Positions 5,401 through 12,630 of a stretch of 12,815 bases of DNA are shown in pieces; position 1 is the first letter of the stretch, and each line of letters starts with the position of its first letter. Under the pieces are notes generated by a model. It was not told the DNA's origin and did not search any database. It worked only from the letters and a program-made list of their open reading frames with translations. The stretch lies in NCBI GenBank assembly GCA_965369035.1, contig CBDUPF010000086.1, positions 1-12,815 on the forward strand. The letters run 5' to 3'. Source of the stretch: Aliishimia sp965369035 (GTDB lineage: Bacteria > Pseudomonadota > Alphaproteobacteria > Rhodobacterales > Rhodobacteraceae). The position numbers were made by a program, and so were the translations under genes.

Positions 5401-6957
5401 ATGACAACCGACCACGACCGCCTTCTGATCATCGATTTCGGCAGCCAGGTGACGCAGCTCATCGCGCGGCGCCTGCGGGAACTCAGCGTCTACTGCGAGA
5501 TCCACCCCTTCCAGAACGTGACGGATGCCTTCCTCGCCGATTTTGCGCCGAAAGCCGTCATTCTCTCCGGCGGACCGGCGTCGGTCCTGGACGAGGGATC
5601 GCCCCGCCCGCCGGCCTCCGTCTTCGACCTCGGGGTGCCGATCCTCGGCATCTGCTATGGACAGCAGGTCATGATGCACATGCTGGGCGGCAAGGTGGAG
5701 CGCGGGCAAGGCACCGCCGAATTCGGCCGCGCCTATGTCGTGCCGGAAGGCCGGATCGATCTGCTCGAAGGATGGTTCCAGACCGACCGCGAGCAGGTCT
5801 GGATGAGCCACGGCGACCACGTGAGCGCCATCGCCCCGGGGTTCGAGGTTTTCGGCACCTCGCCCCACGCGCCCTTTGCCATCACCGCCGACCCGGCACG
5901 CCATTTCTATGCGGTGCAGTTCCATCCGGAAGTGCACCACACGCCCAACGGCGCCAAGCTCTACGAGAACTTCGTGCGGATCGCCGGGTTCACCGGCGAC
6001 TGGACCATGGGCGCCTACCGTGAGCAGGCGATCGAGGAGATACGCGCACAGGTCGGCGACAAGCGGGTCATCTGCGGCCTGTCGGGCGGGGTGGACAGCT
6101 CGGTCGCGGCGGTCCTGATTCACGAGGCGATCGGCGACCAGCTCACCTGCGTCTTCGTCGACCACGGGCTGCTCCGCAAGAACGAGGCCGAAGAAGTGGT
6201 CACCATGTTCCGCGACCACTACAACATCCCGCTGATCCACGCCGACGAGGCCGACCTGTTCCTCGGCGCGCTCGAGGGCGTCTCGGACCCCGAGGAAAAG
6301 CGCAAGACCATCGGGCGGCTCTTCATCGACGTGTTCCAGAAATACGCCGGCGGGATCGACGGTGCGGAGTTCCTGGCCCAGGGCACGCTCTACCCCGACG
6401 TGATCGAGAGCGTCAGCTTCTCCGGCGGGCCATCCGTCACGATCAAGAGCCACCATAACGTCGGTGGCCTGCCCGAAAAGATGGGGCTGAAGCTGGTCGA
6501 ACCGCTGCGCGAGCTTTTCAAGGACGAGGTGCGCGAGCTGGGCCACGAGCTGGGCCTGCCGCCGAGCTTCATCGGGCGCCACCCCTTCCCCGGCCCCGGC
6601 CTTGCGATCCGCTGCCCGGGCGAGATCACGCGGGCCAAGCTCGCCATCCTGCGGGAGGCCGACGCGGTCTTCATCGACCAGATCCGCCGCCACGGGCTCT
6701 ATGACGAGATCTGGCAGGCCTTTGTCGCCATCCTGCCGGTGCGCACGGTGGGCGTGATGGGCGACGGGCGGACCTATGACTATGCCTGCGCCCTGCGCGC
6801 AGTCACCAGCGTCGACGGCATGACGGCGGACTACTACCCCTTCACGCACGAGTTCCTGGGCGAGACGGCCACGCGCCTCATCAACGAGGTGAAGGGCATC
6901 AACCGCGTGACCTACGACATCACGTCGAAGCCGCCCGGCACCATCGAATGGGAGTGA
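5401..6957 (+). CDS. guaA: GMP synthase (glutamine-hydrolysing)
   Basis: A 518-residue enzyme that converts XMP to GMP using ATP and glutamine, the last step of guanine nucleotide synthesis in the cytosol. The start at ATG 5401 gives the standard N terminus and length (family ~510-525). Residues ~7-195 are the class I glutamine amidotransferase domain, with catalytic Cys85 in GICYGQQ, His175 and Glu177 in FHPEVHH. Residues ~205-390 are the ATP-pyrophosphatase domain with the P-loop SGGVDSS at 228-234. The C-terminal dimerisation domain includes HPFPGPGLAIR and ends TSKPPGTIEWE, the XMP-binding tail. All key residues are present. It is divergent from the mttB-like gene across 259 bases, and its stop codon overlaps the start of the EamA transporter gene. 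Confidence 0.99.
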   Translation: MTTDHDRLLIIDFGSQVTQLIARRLRELSVYCEIHPFQNVTDAFLADFAPKAVILSGGPASVLDEGSPRPPASVFDLGVPILGICYGQQVMMHMLGGKVERGQGTAEFGRAYVVPEGRIDLLEGWFQTDREQVWMSHGDHVSAIAPGFEVFGTSPHAPFAITADPARHFYAVQFHPEVHHTPNGAKLYENFVRIAGFTGDWTMGAYREQAIEEIRAQVGDKRVICGLSGGVDSSVAAVLIHEAIGDQLTCVFVDHGLLRKNEAEEVVTMFRDHYNIPLIHADEADLFLGALEGVSDPEEKRKTIGRLFIDVFQKYAGGIDGAEFLAQGTLYPDVIESVSFSGGPSVTIKSHHNVGGLPEKMGLKLVEPLRELFKDEVRELGHELGLPPSFIGRHPFPGPGLAIRCPGEITRAKLAILREADAVFIDQIRRHGLYDEIWQAFVAILPVRTVGVMGDGRTYDYACALRAVTSVDGMTADYYPFTHEFLGETATRLINEVKGINRVTYDITSKPPGTIEWE

Positions 6958-7856
6958 CCGCCACACCGAAGGAACAGGACATCGCGCCGCCGAACGACAC
7001 GCTGCGCGGCGCGTTGTGGATGTTGGGCACGATCCTGTCGTTTACCGTCATGGCAGTCTCCGGGCGCGAGGCGTCCGTTCAGCTCGACACTTTCGAACTG
7101 ATGACCTACCGCTCCGCCATCGGCGTGGTGATCGTGGTCGCCATCATCGCCGCCACCGGCAGGTGGTCCGCGATGCGCACGCGGCACCCCATCGCACATG
7201 TGCTGCGCAACGTCGCGCATTTCACCGGCCAGAACCTGTGGTTCTACGCCGTGGCCGTCATCCCGCTGGCCCAGGTCTTCGCGCTGGAATTCACCACCCC
7301 GCTCTGGGTCATCGTGCTCAGCCCCCTGCTGCTGGGCGAGCGGCTGACGCGTACCCGCGCGTTCTGTGCGGCGATCGGGTTCATCGGCATCCTGATCGTG
7401 GCCCGGCCCAGCGCGGCAGGGCTCAACGCGGGCGTCATCACCGCCGCCTCCGCGGCGATCTTCTTCGCGCTCACCATCATGACGACAAAGCGGCTGACGC
7501 GCACGGACAGCATCCTGTGCATCCTGTTCTACCTCACGACACTGCAACTCGTCTTCGGGCTGGCGATCACCGCCATTGACGGCGACATCGCGGTGCCGGA
7601 TCTGAGCGTTCTTCCTTATGTCATCGCCGTCGGGCTGGGGGGGCTTGTCGCGCATTTCTGCTACACCAAGGCGCTCTCGCTTGCCCCTGCAACCGTCGTC
7701 AGCCCGATCGATTTCGCCCGCCTTCCCACCGTCGCCATCGTGGCCTGGGTGATCTACTCCGAGACGATCGACATCTGGGTCTTCGTCGGAGCGGCGATCA
7801 TCTTCGTCGGCAACTACATCAACATCTGGGTGGAAACCCGCCGCCCGCGCATGTGA
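6948..7856 (+). CDS. EamA/DMT family transporter, overlapping guaA stop
   Basis: A 302-residue integral membrane protein with about ten hydrophobic segments in two EamA repeats: ~18-150 (GALWMLGTILSFTVMAVSGRE, LWFYAVAVIPLAQVFALEFTTPLWV, GFIGILIVARP) and ~155-290 (AASAAIFFALTIMTTKRL, VAHFCYTKALSLAPATVVSPIDF, FVGAAIIFVGNYINIW). The pattern A..Pla.v.al.ftTPlwv..ls is typical of the RhaT/DMT exporter group common in Rhodobacterales. The ATG at 6948 overlaps guaA by ten bases; an alternative GTG at 6954 overlaps the guaA TGA by four. Either way translation is likely coupled to guaA. The substrate is unknown; the context suggests, but does not show, a nucleotide-related compound. Confidence 0.93.
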   Translation: MGVTATPKEQDIAPPNDTLRGALWMLGTILSFTVMAVSGREASVQLDTFELMTYRSAIGVVIVVAIIAATGRWSAMRTRHPIAHVLRNVAHFTGQNLWFYAVAVIPLAQVFALEFTTPLWVIVLSPLLLGERLTRTRAFCAAIGFIGILIVARPSAAGLNAGVITAASAAIFFALTIMTTKRLTRTDSILCILFYLTTLQLVFGLAITAIDGDIAVPDLSVLPYVIAVGLGGLVAHFCYTKALSLAPATVVSPIDFARLPTVAIVAWVIYSETIDIWVFVGAAIIFVGNYINIWVETRRPRM

Positions 7857-7919
7857 ACAGGCGCGGCATGCGCAGGATCCGGGTCGCGCCACCCCGCAAT
7901 CCGGTTTACGTCCCCAGAC

Positions 7920-8840
7920 ATGACACCGCAGAAATCACTATCCTCACGCGCCTGGATCGAACTGAGCCTGCTGGGCGCGATCTGGGGCGCCTCCTTCCTC
8001 GCGATCCGCTTCGCGCTTGACGAGATCGGCTTCCTGACCGCCGTCGCCCACCGCGTCTTCTGGGCCGCGCTGGCGCTCTGGGTCGTGGTGCTGGCGATGC
8101 GGCTGCCGCTTCCGCGCGACCCGCGGGTCTGGGGGGCCTTCCTGGTCATGGGGCTGCTGAACAATGTCATCCCCTTCGGCCTCATGGCCTGGGGGCAGTT
8201 GCACATCGAATCGGGGCTTACCTCGATCTTCAACGCGGCCACGGCGATCTTCGGCGTGATCGCCGCCGCAATCTTCTTTGCCGACGAACGGCTGACCGCG
8301 CGCAAGCTCGTCGGCGTGGGCCTGGGTTTCCTGGGCGTCGCCACGGCCATCGGGCTGGACGCGCTGGCCGATTTCGACATCCGGTCGCTGGCTCAGCTCG
8401 CCGTGCTGGGCGGGGCCATGTCCTATGCGCTGGCCTCCGTCTGGGCGCGCAAGACGCTTGCCGGCCTCGCACCCCAGGTCGCGGCGGCGGGGATGCTGAC
8501 CGGGTCGGCGCTCATCATTCTGCCCGTGGCCGTCACCTTCGAAGGGGTGCCGACGCTGGCGCTGCAGCCGGTCACGCTGATCGCCATCGGGTATTACTCG
8601 CTTCTCGCCACGGCCGGTGCCTACCTGCTCTATTACCGTGTGCTGTCGATGGCCGGCTCGGGCAACCTGATGCTCGTCACGCTCATCATCGTGCCCTTCG
8701 CCATCACGCTGGGCGCACTGGTGCGGGGCGAGTCGCTGCCGACCAACGCCGTTCTGGGCTTCGCCCTGCTGGCGCTGGGTCTGGTCGTGATCGACGGCCG
8801 CCTGCTCCGCCGGGTCCGGCCACGCCGCGCGCCGGGCTGA
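7920..8840 (+). CDS. EamA/DMT family transporter (second of the tandem pair)
   Basis: A 306-residue membrane protein from ATG 7920, with two EamA repeats and about ten transmembrane segments. Landmarks are ELSLLGAIWGASFLAIRFAL (~14-33), GLLNNVIPFGLMAWGQLHIESGLTSIFNAATAIFGVIAAA split over 78-117, ERLTARKLVGVGLGFLGVATAIG (~123-145), and in the second half SYALASVWARKTLAG and YYSLLATAGAYLLYYRVLSMAGSGN, ending in a basic tail (RRVRPRRAPG). It is not a close copy of the upstream transporter and belongs to a different DMT subgroup. A 63-base gap separates it from the preceding gene. No clear Shine-Dalgarno precedes the start. A small hairpin (GCCGG-GCTGA-CCGGC, 8831-8845) spans its stop codon but has no T-run. 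Confidence 0.93.
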   Translation: MTPQKSLSSRAWIELSLLGAIWGASFLAIRFALDEIGFLTAVAHRVFWAALALWVVVLAMRLPLPRDPRVWGAFLVMGLLNNVIPFGLMAWGQLHIESGLTSIFNAATAIFGVIAAAIFFADERLTARKLVGVGLGFLGVATAIGLDALADFDIRSLAQLAVLGGAMSYALASVWARKTLAGLAPQVAAAGMLTGSALIILPVAVTFEGVPTLALQPVTLIAIGYYSLLATAGAYLLYYRVLSMAGSGNLMLVTLIIVPFAITLGALVRGESLPTNAVLGFALLALGLVVIDGRLLRRVRPRRAPG

Positions 8841-8876
8841 CCGGCCCACTTCACCCCCCGCGACAGATGTTCTACA

Positions 8877-8887
8877 CCTCGGCGAGG
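8877..8887. repeat. Small perfect palindrome CCTCG-G-CGAGG before the ATPase gene
   Basis: Five-base arms around a single G, 23 bases upstream of the P-loop ATPase start. It may be a minor hairpin in the leader or an operator half. In GC-rich DNA such short palindromes are frequent. Confidence 0.2.
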
Positions 8888-8909
8888 CAAATGCGGGACA
8901 GGTAACGAG

Positions 8910-9761
8910 ATGCTCTATTCCACGGCGGAGGACTGGCGCGCGGCGCCACGCAGGCAGGTTCTGGTCTTTGGCATGTCGGGCCTGGGCAAGACCCATGTCG
9001 GCCAGATGCTGCGCGCGTCCGGGTCCTGGTTCCACTACTCGATCGGCACCCGCTACATGGGCGAGTACATCATCGACAACGCCAAGACCCAGGCGATGAA
9101 GGTGCCGTTCCTGCGCGAGTTGCTGATGTCCGACAGCATCTATATCGGGTCCAACATCACCTTTTCGAACCTCTCCCCCGTGGCGACCTACCTGGGCAAG
9201 CCGGGCGATCCCGCACATGGCGGGCTGGAGATCGCCGAGTATCGCACCCGGCAGGAGCAGTTCCGCAAGGCCGAGATCGCCGCGCTGAACGATACCGGCT
9301 ACTTCATCGAGCGGGCCAAGCGGATCTATGGATACCCGCATTTCATCTGCGACACCGGCGGGTCGATCTGCGAATGGGTGGACCCCGACGATCCCGACGA
9401 CCCGCTGCTGACGGAACTTTCCCGGCACACGCTGATGATCTGGATCGAGGGATCGGAGGCGCATACCGAGGAATTGATCCGCCGCTTCGACCGCGCGCCA
9501 AAGCCGATGGCGTATCAGCCCGACTTCCTCGACCGCTGCTGGCGGGACTACCTGGCCGAAACCGCGCTACCGGAACACAAGGTCGATCCCGACGCCTTCA
9601 TCCGCTGGACCTATGCCAAGGCCCTGTCACACCGCCAGCCGCGCTACGAGGCGATGGCGCGGAACTGGGGCGTGACCGTGACCGCGGACGAGGTTTCCGC
9701 CCTGCAAGGCGAGACGCAGTTCGTGGAGCTGATCGCCAGTGCACTTGAGCGTCGTCGCTGA
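8910..9761 (+). CDS. P-loop ATPase/kinase-like protein of unknown function
   Basis: A 283-residue soluble protein. The ATG at 8910 is preceded by AGGTAACGAG, a weak ribosome site. A Walker A motif, GMSGLGKT, is at residues 21-28 after a beta strand (QVLVF). The likely Walker B strand is HFICDTGGS (~144-152), since a hydrophobic strand ends in Asp. The short, kinase-like spacing and the 'SGxGKT' loop resemble small nucleotide/shikimate kinases or similar phosphotransferases rather than AAA+ ATPases. Other conserved-looking stretches are FHYSIGTRYMGEYI (~37-50) and FDRAPKPMAYQPDFLDRCWRDYL (~195-217). I know close relatives only as 'ATPase' in Rhodobacterales genomes, with no assigned substrate. 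It lies 47 bases upstream of metA and may be co-transcribed. Confidence 0.85.
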   Translation: MLYSTAEDWRAAPRRQVLVFGMSGLGKTHVGQMLRASGSWFHYSIGTRYMGEYIIDNAKTQAMKVPFLRELLMSDSIYIGSNITFSNLSPVATYLGKPGDPAHGGLEIAEYRTRQEQFRKAEIAALNDTGYFIERAKRIYGYPHFICDTGGSICEWVDPDDPDDPLLTELSRHTLMIWIEGSEAHTEELIRRFDRAPKPMAYQPDFLDRCWRDYLAETALPEHKVDPDAFIRWTYAKALSHRQPRYEAMARNWGVTVTADEVSALQGETQFVELIASALERRR

Positions 9762-9808
9762 ACGGCCTATCTGCCCCTGACCCGCACCCCCACCAGGACC
9801 CGGACCAC

Positions 9809-10735
9809 ATGCCCATCAAGCTTCCTTCTGCCCTTCCCGCCTACGGCGTGCTGACGCGCGAAGGCGTGATGGTCATGGACGAGGACGCGGCGGCACGGCA
9901 GGATATCCGCCCCCTGCGCATCGGTCTGCTGAACCTGATGCCCAAGAAGATCCAGACCGAGAACCAGTTCGCGCGCCTGATCGGGGCGACGCCCTTGCAG
10001 ATCGAGCTGTCGCTCATCCGCATGTCCGAACACCAGACCCGCAACACCGCGGCCGAGCACATGGCCGAATTCTATCGCCCGTTCCAGGAGGTGAAGGACC
10101 AGAAGTTCGACGGGCTGATCATCACCGGCGCCCCGATCGAGCATCTGGAGTTCGAGGAGGTGACCTACTGGGACGAACTGGTCGAGGTCATGGACTGGAC
10201 CCAGACCAACGTGCATTCCACCTTCGGCGTATGCTGGGCGGGAATGGCGATGCTGCACCATTTCCACGGCGTGCCGAAATACCTGCTGCCCCGGAAGCTG
10301 TTCGGCGCTTACCGGCACGAGAACCTGATGCCGTCCTCGCCCTACCTCCGGGGCTTTTCCGACGATTGCGTCGTGCCCGTCTCGCGCTGGACGGAGGTGC
10401 GCACCGGCGATGTCGAGGCAGCGGGCCTGCCGATCCTGCTGGGTTCCGACGTGGCCGGCCCCTGCCTGATCGAGGACGCGGGTCACCGTGCGCTCTACAT
10501 CCTCAACCATTTCGAATACGACAGCTACACGCTGGCCGAGGAGTACAGGCGGGACCTGGCCGGCAACCAGGTTGAAGGTGTGGAAATCGCGCTGCCTGTG
10601 AATTACTTTCCCGATGACGATCCGGACGCCCAGCCGCAGAATCGCTGGCGCAGCCATGCACATCTGCTTTATGGGAACTGGATCAACGAGATCTATCAGT
10701 CCACACCATTCGAGATGGACAGAATCGGTGGCTAA
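9809..10735 (+). CDS. metAA: Homoserine O-acyltransferase MetA, predicted acetyl-CoA specific
   Basis: A 308-residue enzyme of methionine biosynthesis that acylates L-homoserine in the cytosol. The ATG at 9809 gives the family N terminus (MPIKLPSALPAYGVL.REGV). Key residues are visible: the nucleophile Cys142 in FGVCWAGMAML, His234 and Glu236 in LNHFEYD, and the oxyanion region LNLMPKKIQTE (~41-51). Residue 111, in GAPIEHLEFEEV, is glutamate. In characterised MetA enzymes Glu111 goes with acetyl-CoA (Bacillus cereus type) and Gly111 with succinyl-CoA (E. coli type), so O-acetylhomoserine is the predicted product. No SAM-II riboswitch fits in the 47-base upstream gap. The last eight bases overlap the next gene. 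Confidence 0.96.
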   Translation: MPIKLPSALPAYGVLTREGVMVMDEDAAARQDIRPLRIGLLNLMPKKIQTENQFARLIGATPLQIELSLIRMSEHQTRNTAAEHMAEFYRPFQEVKDQKFDGLIITGAPIEHLEFEEVTYWDELVEVMDWTQTNVHSTFGVCWAGMAMLHHFHGVPKYLLPRKLFGAYRHENLMPSSPYLRGFSDDCVVPVSRWTEVRTGDVEAAGLPILLGSDVAGPCLIEDAGHRALYILNHFEYDSYTLAEEYRRDLAGNQVEGVEIALPVNYFPDDDPDAQPQNRWRSHAHLLYGNWINEIYQSTPFEMDRIGG

Positions 10736-11696
10736 GTTCCTGTTTCTCTTTCTGCTGGTCGCGGTCGTGGTGGTCGCGGCGATCCAGCTTGCGGCCGGGT
10801 TCCGGGAGCAACGCGCCGAGGCACGGTACCCCGCCGATGGAGAGATTCTCGAGGTCGACGGCGTCCGCATCCACGCGGAGGTCTTCGGAGAGGGTCCCGA
10901 CCTGGTCCTGATCCACGGCGCGTCCGGCAGCACCCGCGATTTCACCTTTTCGCTGGTCGAGGCACTGCAGGACCGTTACCGCGTGATCGTGTTCGACCGG
11001 CCGGGCCTCGGCTGGACCGGGCGACCCGAGAGGTTCGGCGGGCTCTGGAACGTCGCCGGCGAAAGCCCTCGCCTTCAGGCCGAACTGCTTCGCAAGGCCG
11101 CGGACCAGATCGGTGTCGAACGGCCCCTGGTGCTCGGCCATTCCTATGGCGGTGCCGTGACGATGGCCTGGGCGCTCGACGATCCGGACACCGCCGGCGT
11201 CATCATGGTCGCCGCCGTTTCCCACCCCTGGCCTGGCGAGCTGCACTGGCAGTACCCGGTGAATGCGTCGCTTCCGGGCGGGTTGTTCTTCGTGCCGCTG
11301 CTCACGGCCTTCACGCCACGGGCCTATATCGACACTGTGCTGGAGTCGCTTTTCCACCCGCAGGCGGTGCCCGAGGGGTACGTCGAACACGTGGGTCCCG
11401 GCCTGACGCTCCGGCGCGACTCGCAGCGCGCCAATGCACGCCAGGTCAACGCGTTGCGCCCCTATCTCGTCGAGATGTCGGCGGAGTATCCGGACCTGAC
11501 CCTCCCGATCGAAATCGTCCACGGCGACGCGGATACGACCGTACCGCTCGACGTGCATGCCCGGCCTCTGTCCGAGCGCGTGCAAAGCGCGAACCTCACG
11601 GTTCTGGACGGCATCGGGCACATGCCGCACCACGTGGCCCAGGACGCGGTGATCGCGGCCATTGACCGCGCCGCGGCACGCGCGGGTTTGCGTTAA
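10728..11696 (+). CDS. Membrane-anchored alpha/beta hydrolase
   Basis: A 322-residue protein. The GTG at 10728 is chosen because it gives MAKFLFLFLLVAVVVVAAIQLAAG, a clean uncleaved-looking N-terminal membrane anchor; the open frame upstream lies inside metA. The alpha/beta-hydrolase fold follows: oxyanion loop LIHGASGS (~61-68), FDRPGLGWTGR (~89-99), nucleophile elbow GHSYGG with Ser139, acid Asp269 in VHGDADTTVP, and His298 in GIGHMPHH. The triad is complete, so it should be active as an esterase, lipase or similar hydrolase. No lipobox cysteine is present. The active domain probably faces the periplasm. The gene overlaps metA by eight bases. The substrate cannot be deduced. Confidence 0.92.
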   Translation: MAKFLFLFLLVAVVVVAAIQLAAGFREQRAEARYPADGEILEVDGVRIHAEVFGEGPDLVLIHGASGSTRDFTFSLVEALQDRYRVIVFDRPGLGWTGRPERFGGLWNVAGESPRLQAELLRKAADQIGVERPLVLGHSYGGAVTMAWALDDPDTAGVIMVAAVSHPWPGELHWQYPVNASLPGGLFFVPLLTAFTPRAYIDTVLESLFHPQAVPEGYVEHVGPGLTLRRDSQRANARQVNALRPYLVEMSAEYPDLTLPIEIVHGDADTTVPLDVHARPLSERVQSANLTVLDGIGHMPHHVAQDAVIAAIDRAAARAGLR

Positions 11697-11706
11697 GCCC
11701 CTTAAC
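11692..11706. promoter_or_regulatory. Inverted repeat GTTAAG-CCC-CTTAAC at the hydrolase stop, before ppk2
   Basis: Perfect six-base arms around CCC contain the TAA stop of the hydrolase gene and lie 42-57 bases before the ppk2 start. A TATAGA at 11713-11718 follows and could be a -10. It could be an operator for ppk2. It resembles a CtrA box in its TTAA arms, but the spacing is five, not seven. Confidence 0.3.
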
Positions 11707-11732
11707 ATTCCATATAGAGCTGTGAGCAGCGG

Positions 11733-11740
11733 AAAAGGAG
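11733..11740 (+). promoter_or_regulatory. Ribosome binding site of ppk2
   Basis: AAAAGGAG ends eight bases before ATG 11749. A closer ATG at 11744 opens a different frame that yields no recognisable protein, so the site decides in favour of 11749. Confidence 0.75.
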
Positions 11741-11748
11741 CCCATGCG

Positions 11749-12630
11749 ATGGAGCTTCCCTATGGCGGCGCGATCAGCGCCTTTTACAAGACCGAAGCCC
11801 CGAAAGACGTGCGCGACGCCATCGCACGCGCCGAAAAGGGCGACATCATCGGCGGCGACTATCCCCATTCCGAACGGCTGTCGCGGAAATCCTACGAGAA
11901 GGACCTGCGCAAGCTTCAGATCGAACTGGCGCGGTTCCAGTCCTGGGCCAGAACCAGCGGTGCGCGCGTTGCCATCGTCTTCGAAGGGCGCGACGCGGCC
12001 GGCAAGGGCGGCACGATCAAGCGGTTCCGCGAGAACCTGAACCCTCGGGGTGCGCGGCTGGTGGCCCTGCCCAAGCCGAACGACCGCGAAATGTCTCAGT
12101 GGTATTTCCAGCGCTATGTCGACCATCTGCCCAGCGCGGGCGAAATCGTGTTCTTCGACCGGTCCTGGTACAACCGCGGCGTGGTCGAGCATGTCTTCGG
12201 GTTCTGCACACCGGAGCAGCGCGAGCACTTCTTCCGCCAGGTTCCGGACTACGAACAGATGCTGGTCAGCGACGGCATCACCCTCGTCAAGTTCTGGCTG
12301 AACGTGGGCCGCGCAGAGCAGCTCCGCCGGTTCCTGATCCGCGAAGCCGACCCGTTGAAACAGTGGAAACTGAGCCGGATCGACGTCGACGGCCTGAAGA
12401 AATGGGACGCCTACACCGCCGCCATCGGGGAAACGCTCGAGCGCACCCATACAGAGGTCGCGCCGTGGACCGTCATTCGCAGCGACGACAAGCGGCGCGC
12501 GCGGCTGGAAGCGATCCGCCACGTGCTGAGCCGGCTGGACTACGCGGGGAAGGACCACAAGGCCCTCGGCCAGCCCGATACCAAGATCTGCGGCGGTCCG
12601 GACATCTGGTCCGGCTACCGGGATGCCTAA
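11749..12630 (+). CDS. ppk2: Polyphosphate kinase 2 (PPK2 family)
   Basis: A 293-residue single-domain PPK2, the usual length of the one-domain class. PPK2 enzymes transfer phosphate between polyphosphate and nucleotides, in many cases GDP or ADP to GTP or ATP. Visible features are Walker A GRDAAGKGG (~80-88), a Walker B motif with Asp137 in FFDRSWYNRGVVE, the conserved NPRG at 98-101, MSQWYFQRYVDHLP (~115-128), and the lid region around EADPLKQWKLSRIDVDGLKKW split over 199-219, with the Lys and Arg residues that hold the phosphate chain. This set is complete. Which nucleotide it prefers cannot be read from sequence. The stop overlaps the TetR start by eight bases. Confidence 0.96.
   Translation: MELPYGGAISAFYKTEAPKDVRDAIARAEKGDIIGGDYPHSERLSRKSYEKDLRKLQIELARFQSWARTSGARVAIVFEGRDAAGKGGTIKRFRENLNPRGARLVALPKPNDREMSQWYFQRYVDHLPSAGEIVFFDRSWYNRGVVEHVFGFCTPEQREHFFRQVPDYEQMLVSDGITLVKFWLNVGRAEQLRRFLIREADPLKQWKLSRIDVDGLKKWDAYTAAIGETLERTHTEVAPWTVIRSDDKRRARLEAIRHVLSRLDYAGKDHKALGQPDTKICGGPDIWSGYRDA

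Noticed and set aside
5383..6966. Long open frame (over 500 codons) antisense to guaA
   Set aside because: It is a shadow of the strongly biased guaA codons in GC-rich DNA; its His/Val/Asp-rich product matches no family.
8831..8845. Rho-independent terminator after the second DMT gene
   Set aside because: The stem is only five pairs and no T-run follows.
7944..9464. Long open frame antisense to the second DMT gene and the ATPase gene
   Set aside because: It spans two real genes and their gap, with an Arg/Gln/Asp-rich composition typical of antisense frames.
9762..9808. SAM-II riboswitch before metA
   Set aside because: The 47-base gap is too short and shows no pseudoknot pairing that I can see.
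10614..10727. Longer N terminus for the alpha/beta hydrolase
   Set aside because: It would overlap metA by more than 100 bases and put the membrane anchor inside the protein; GTG 10728 fits better.
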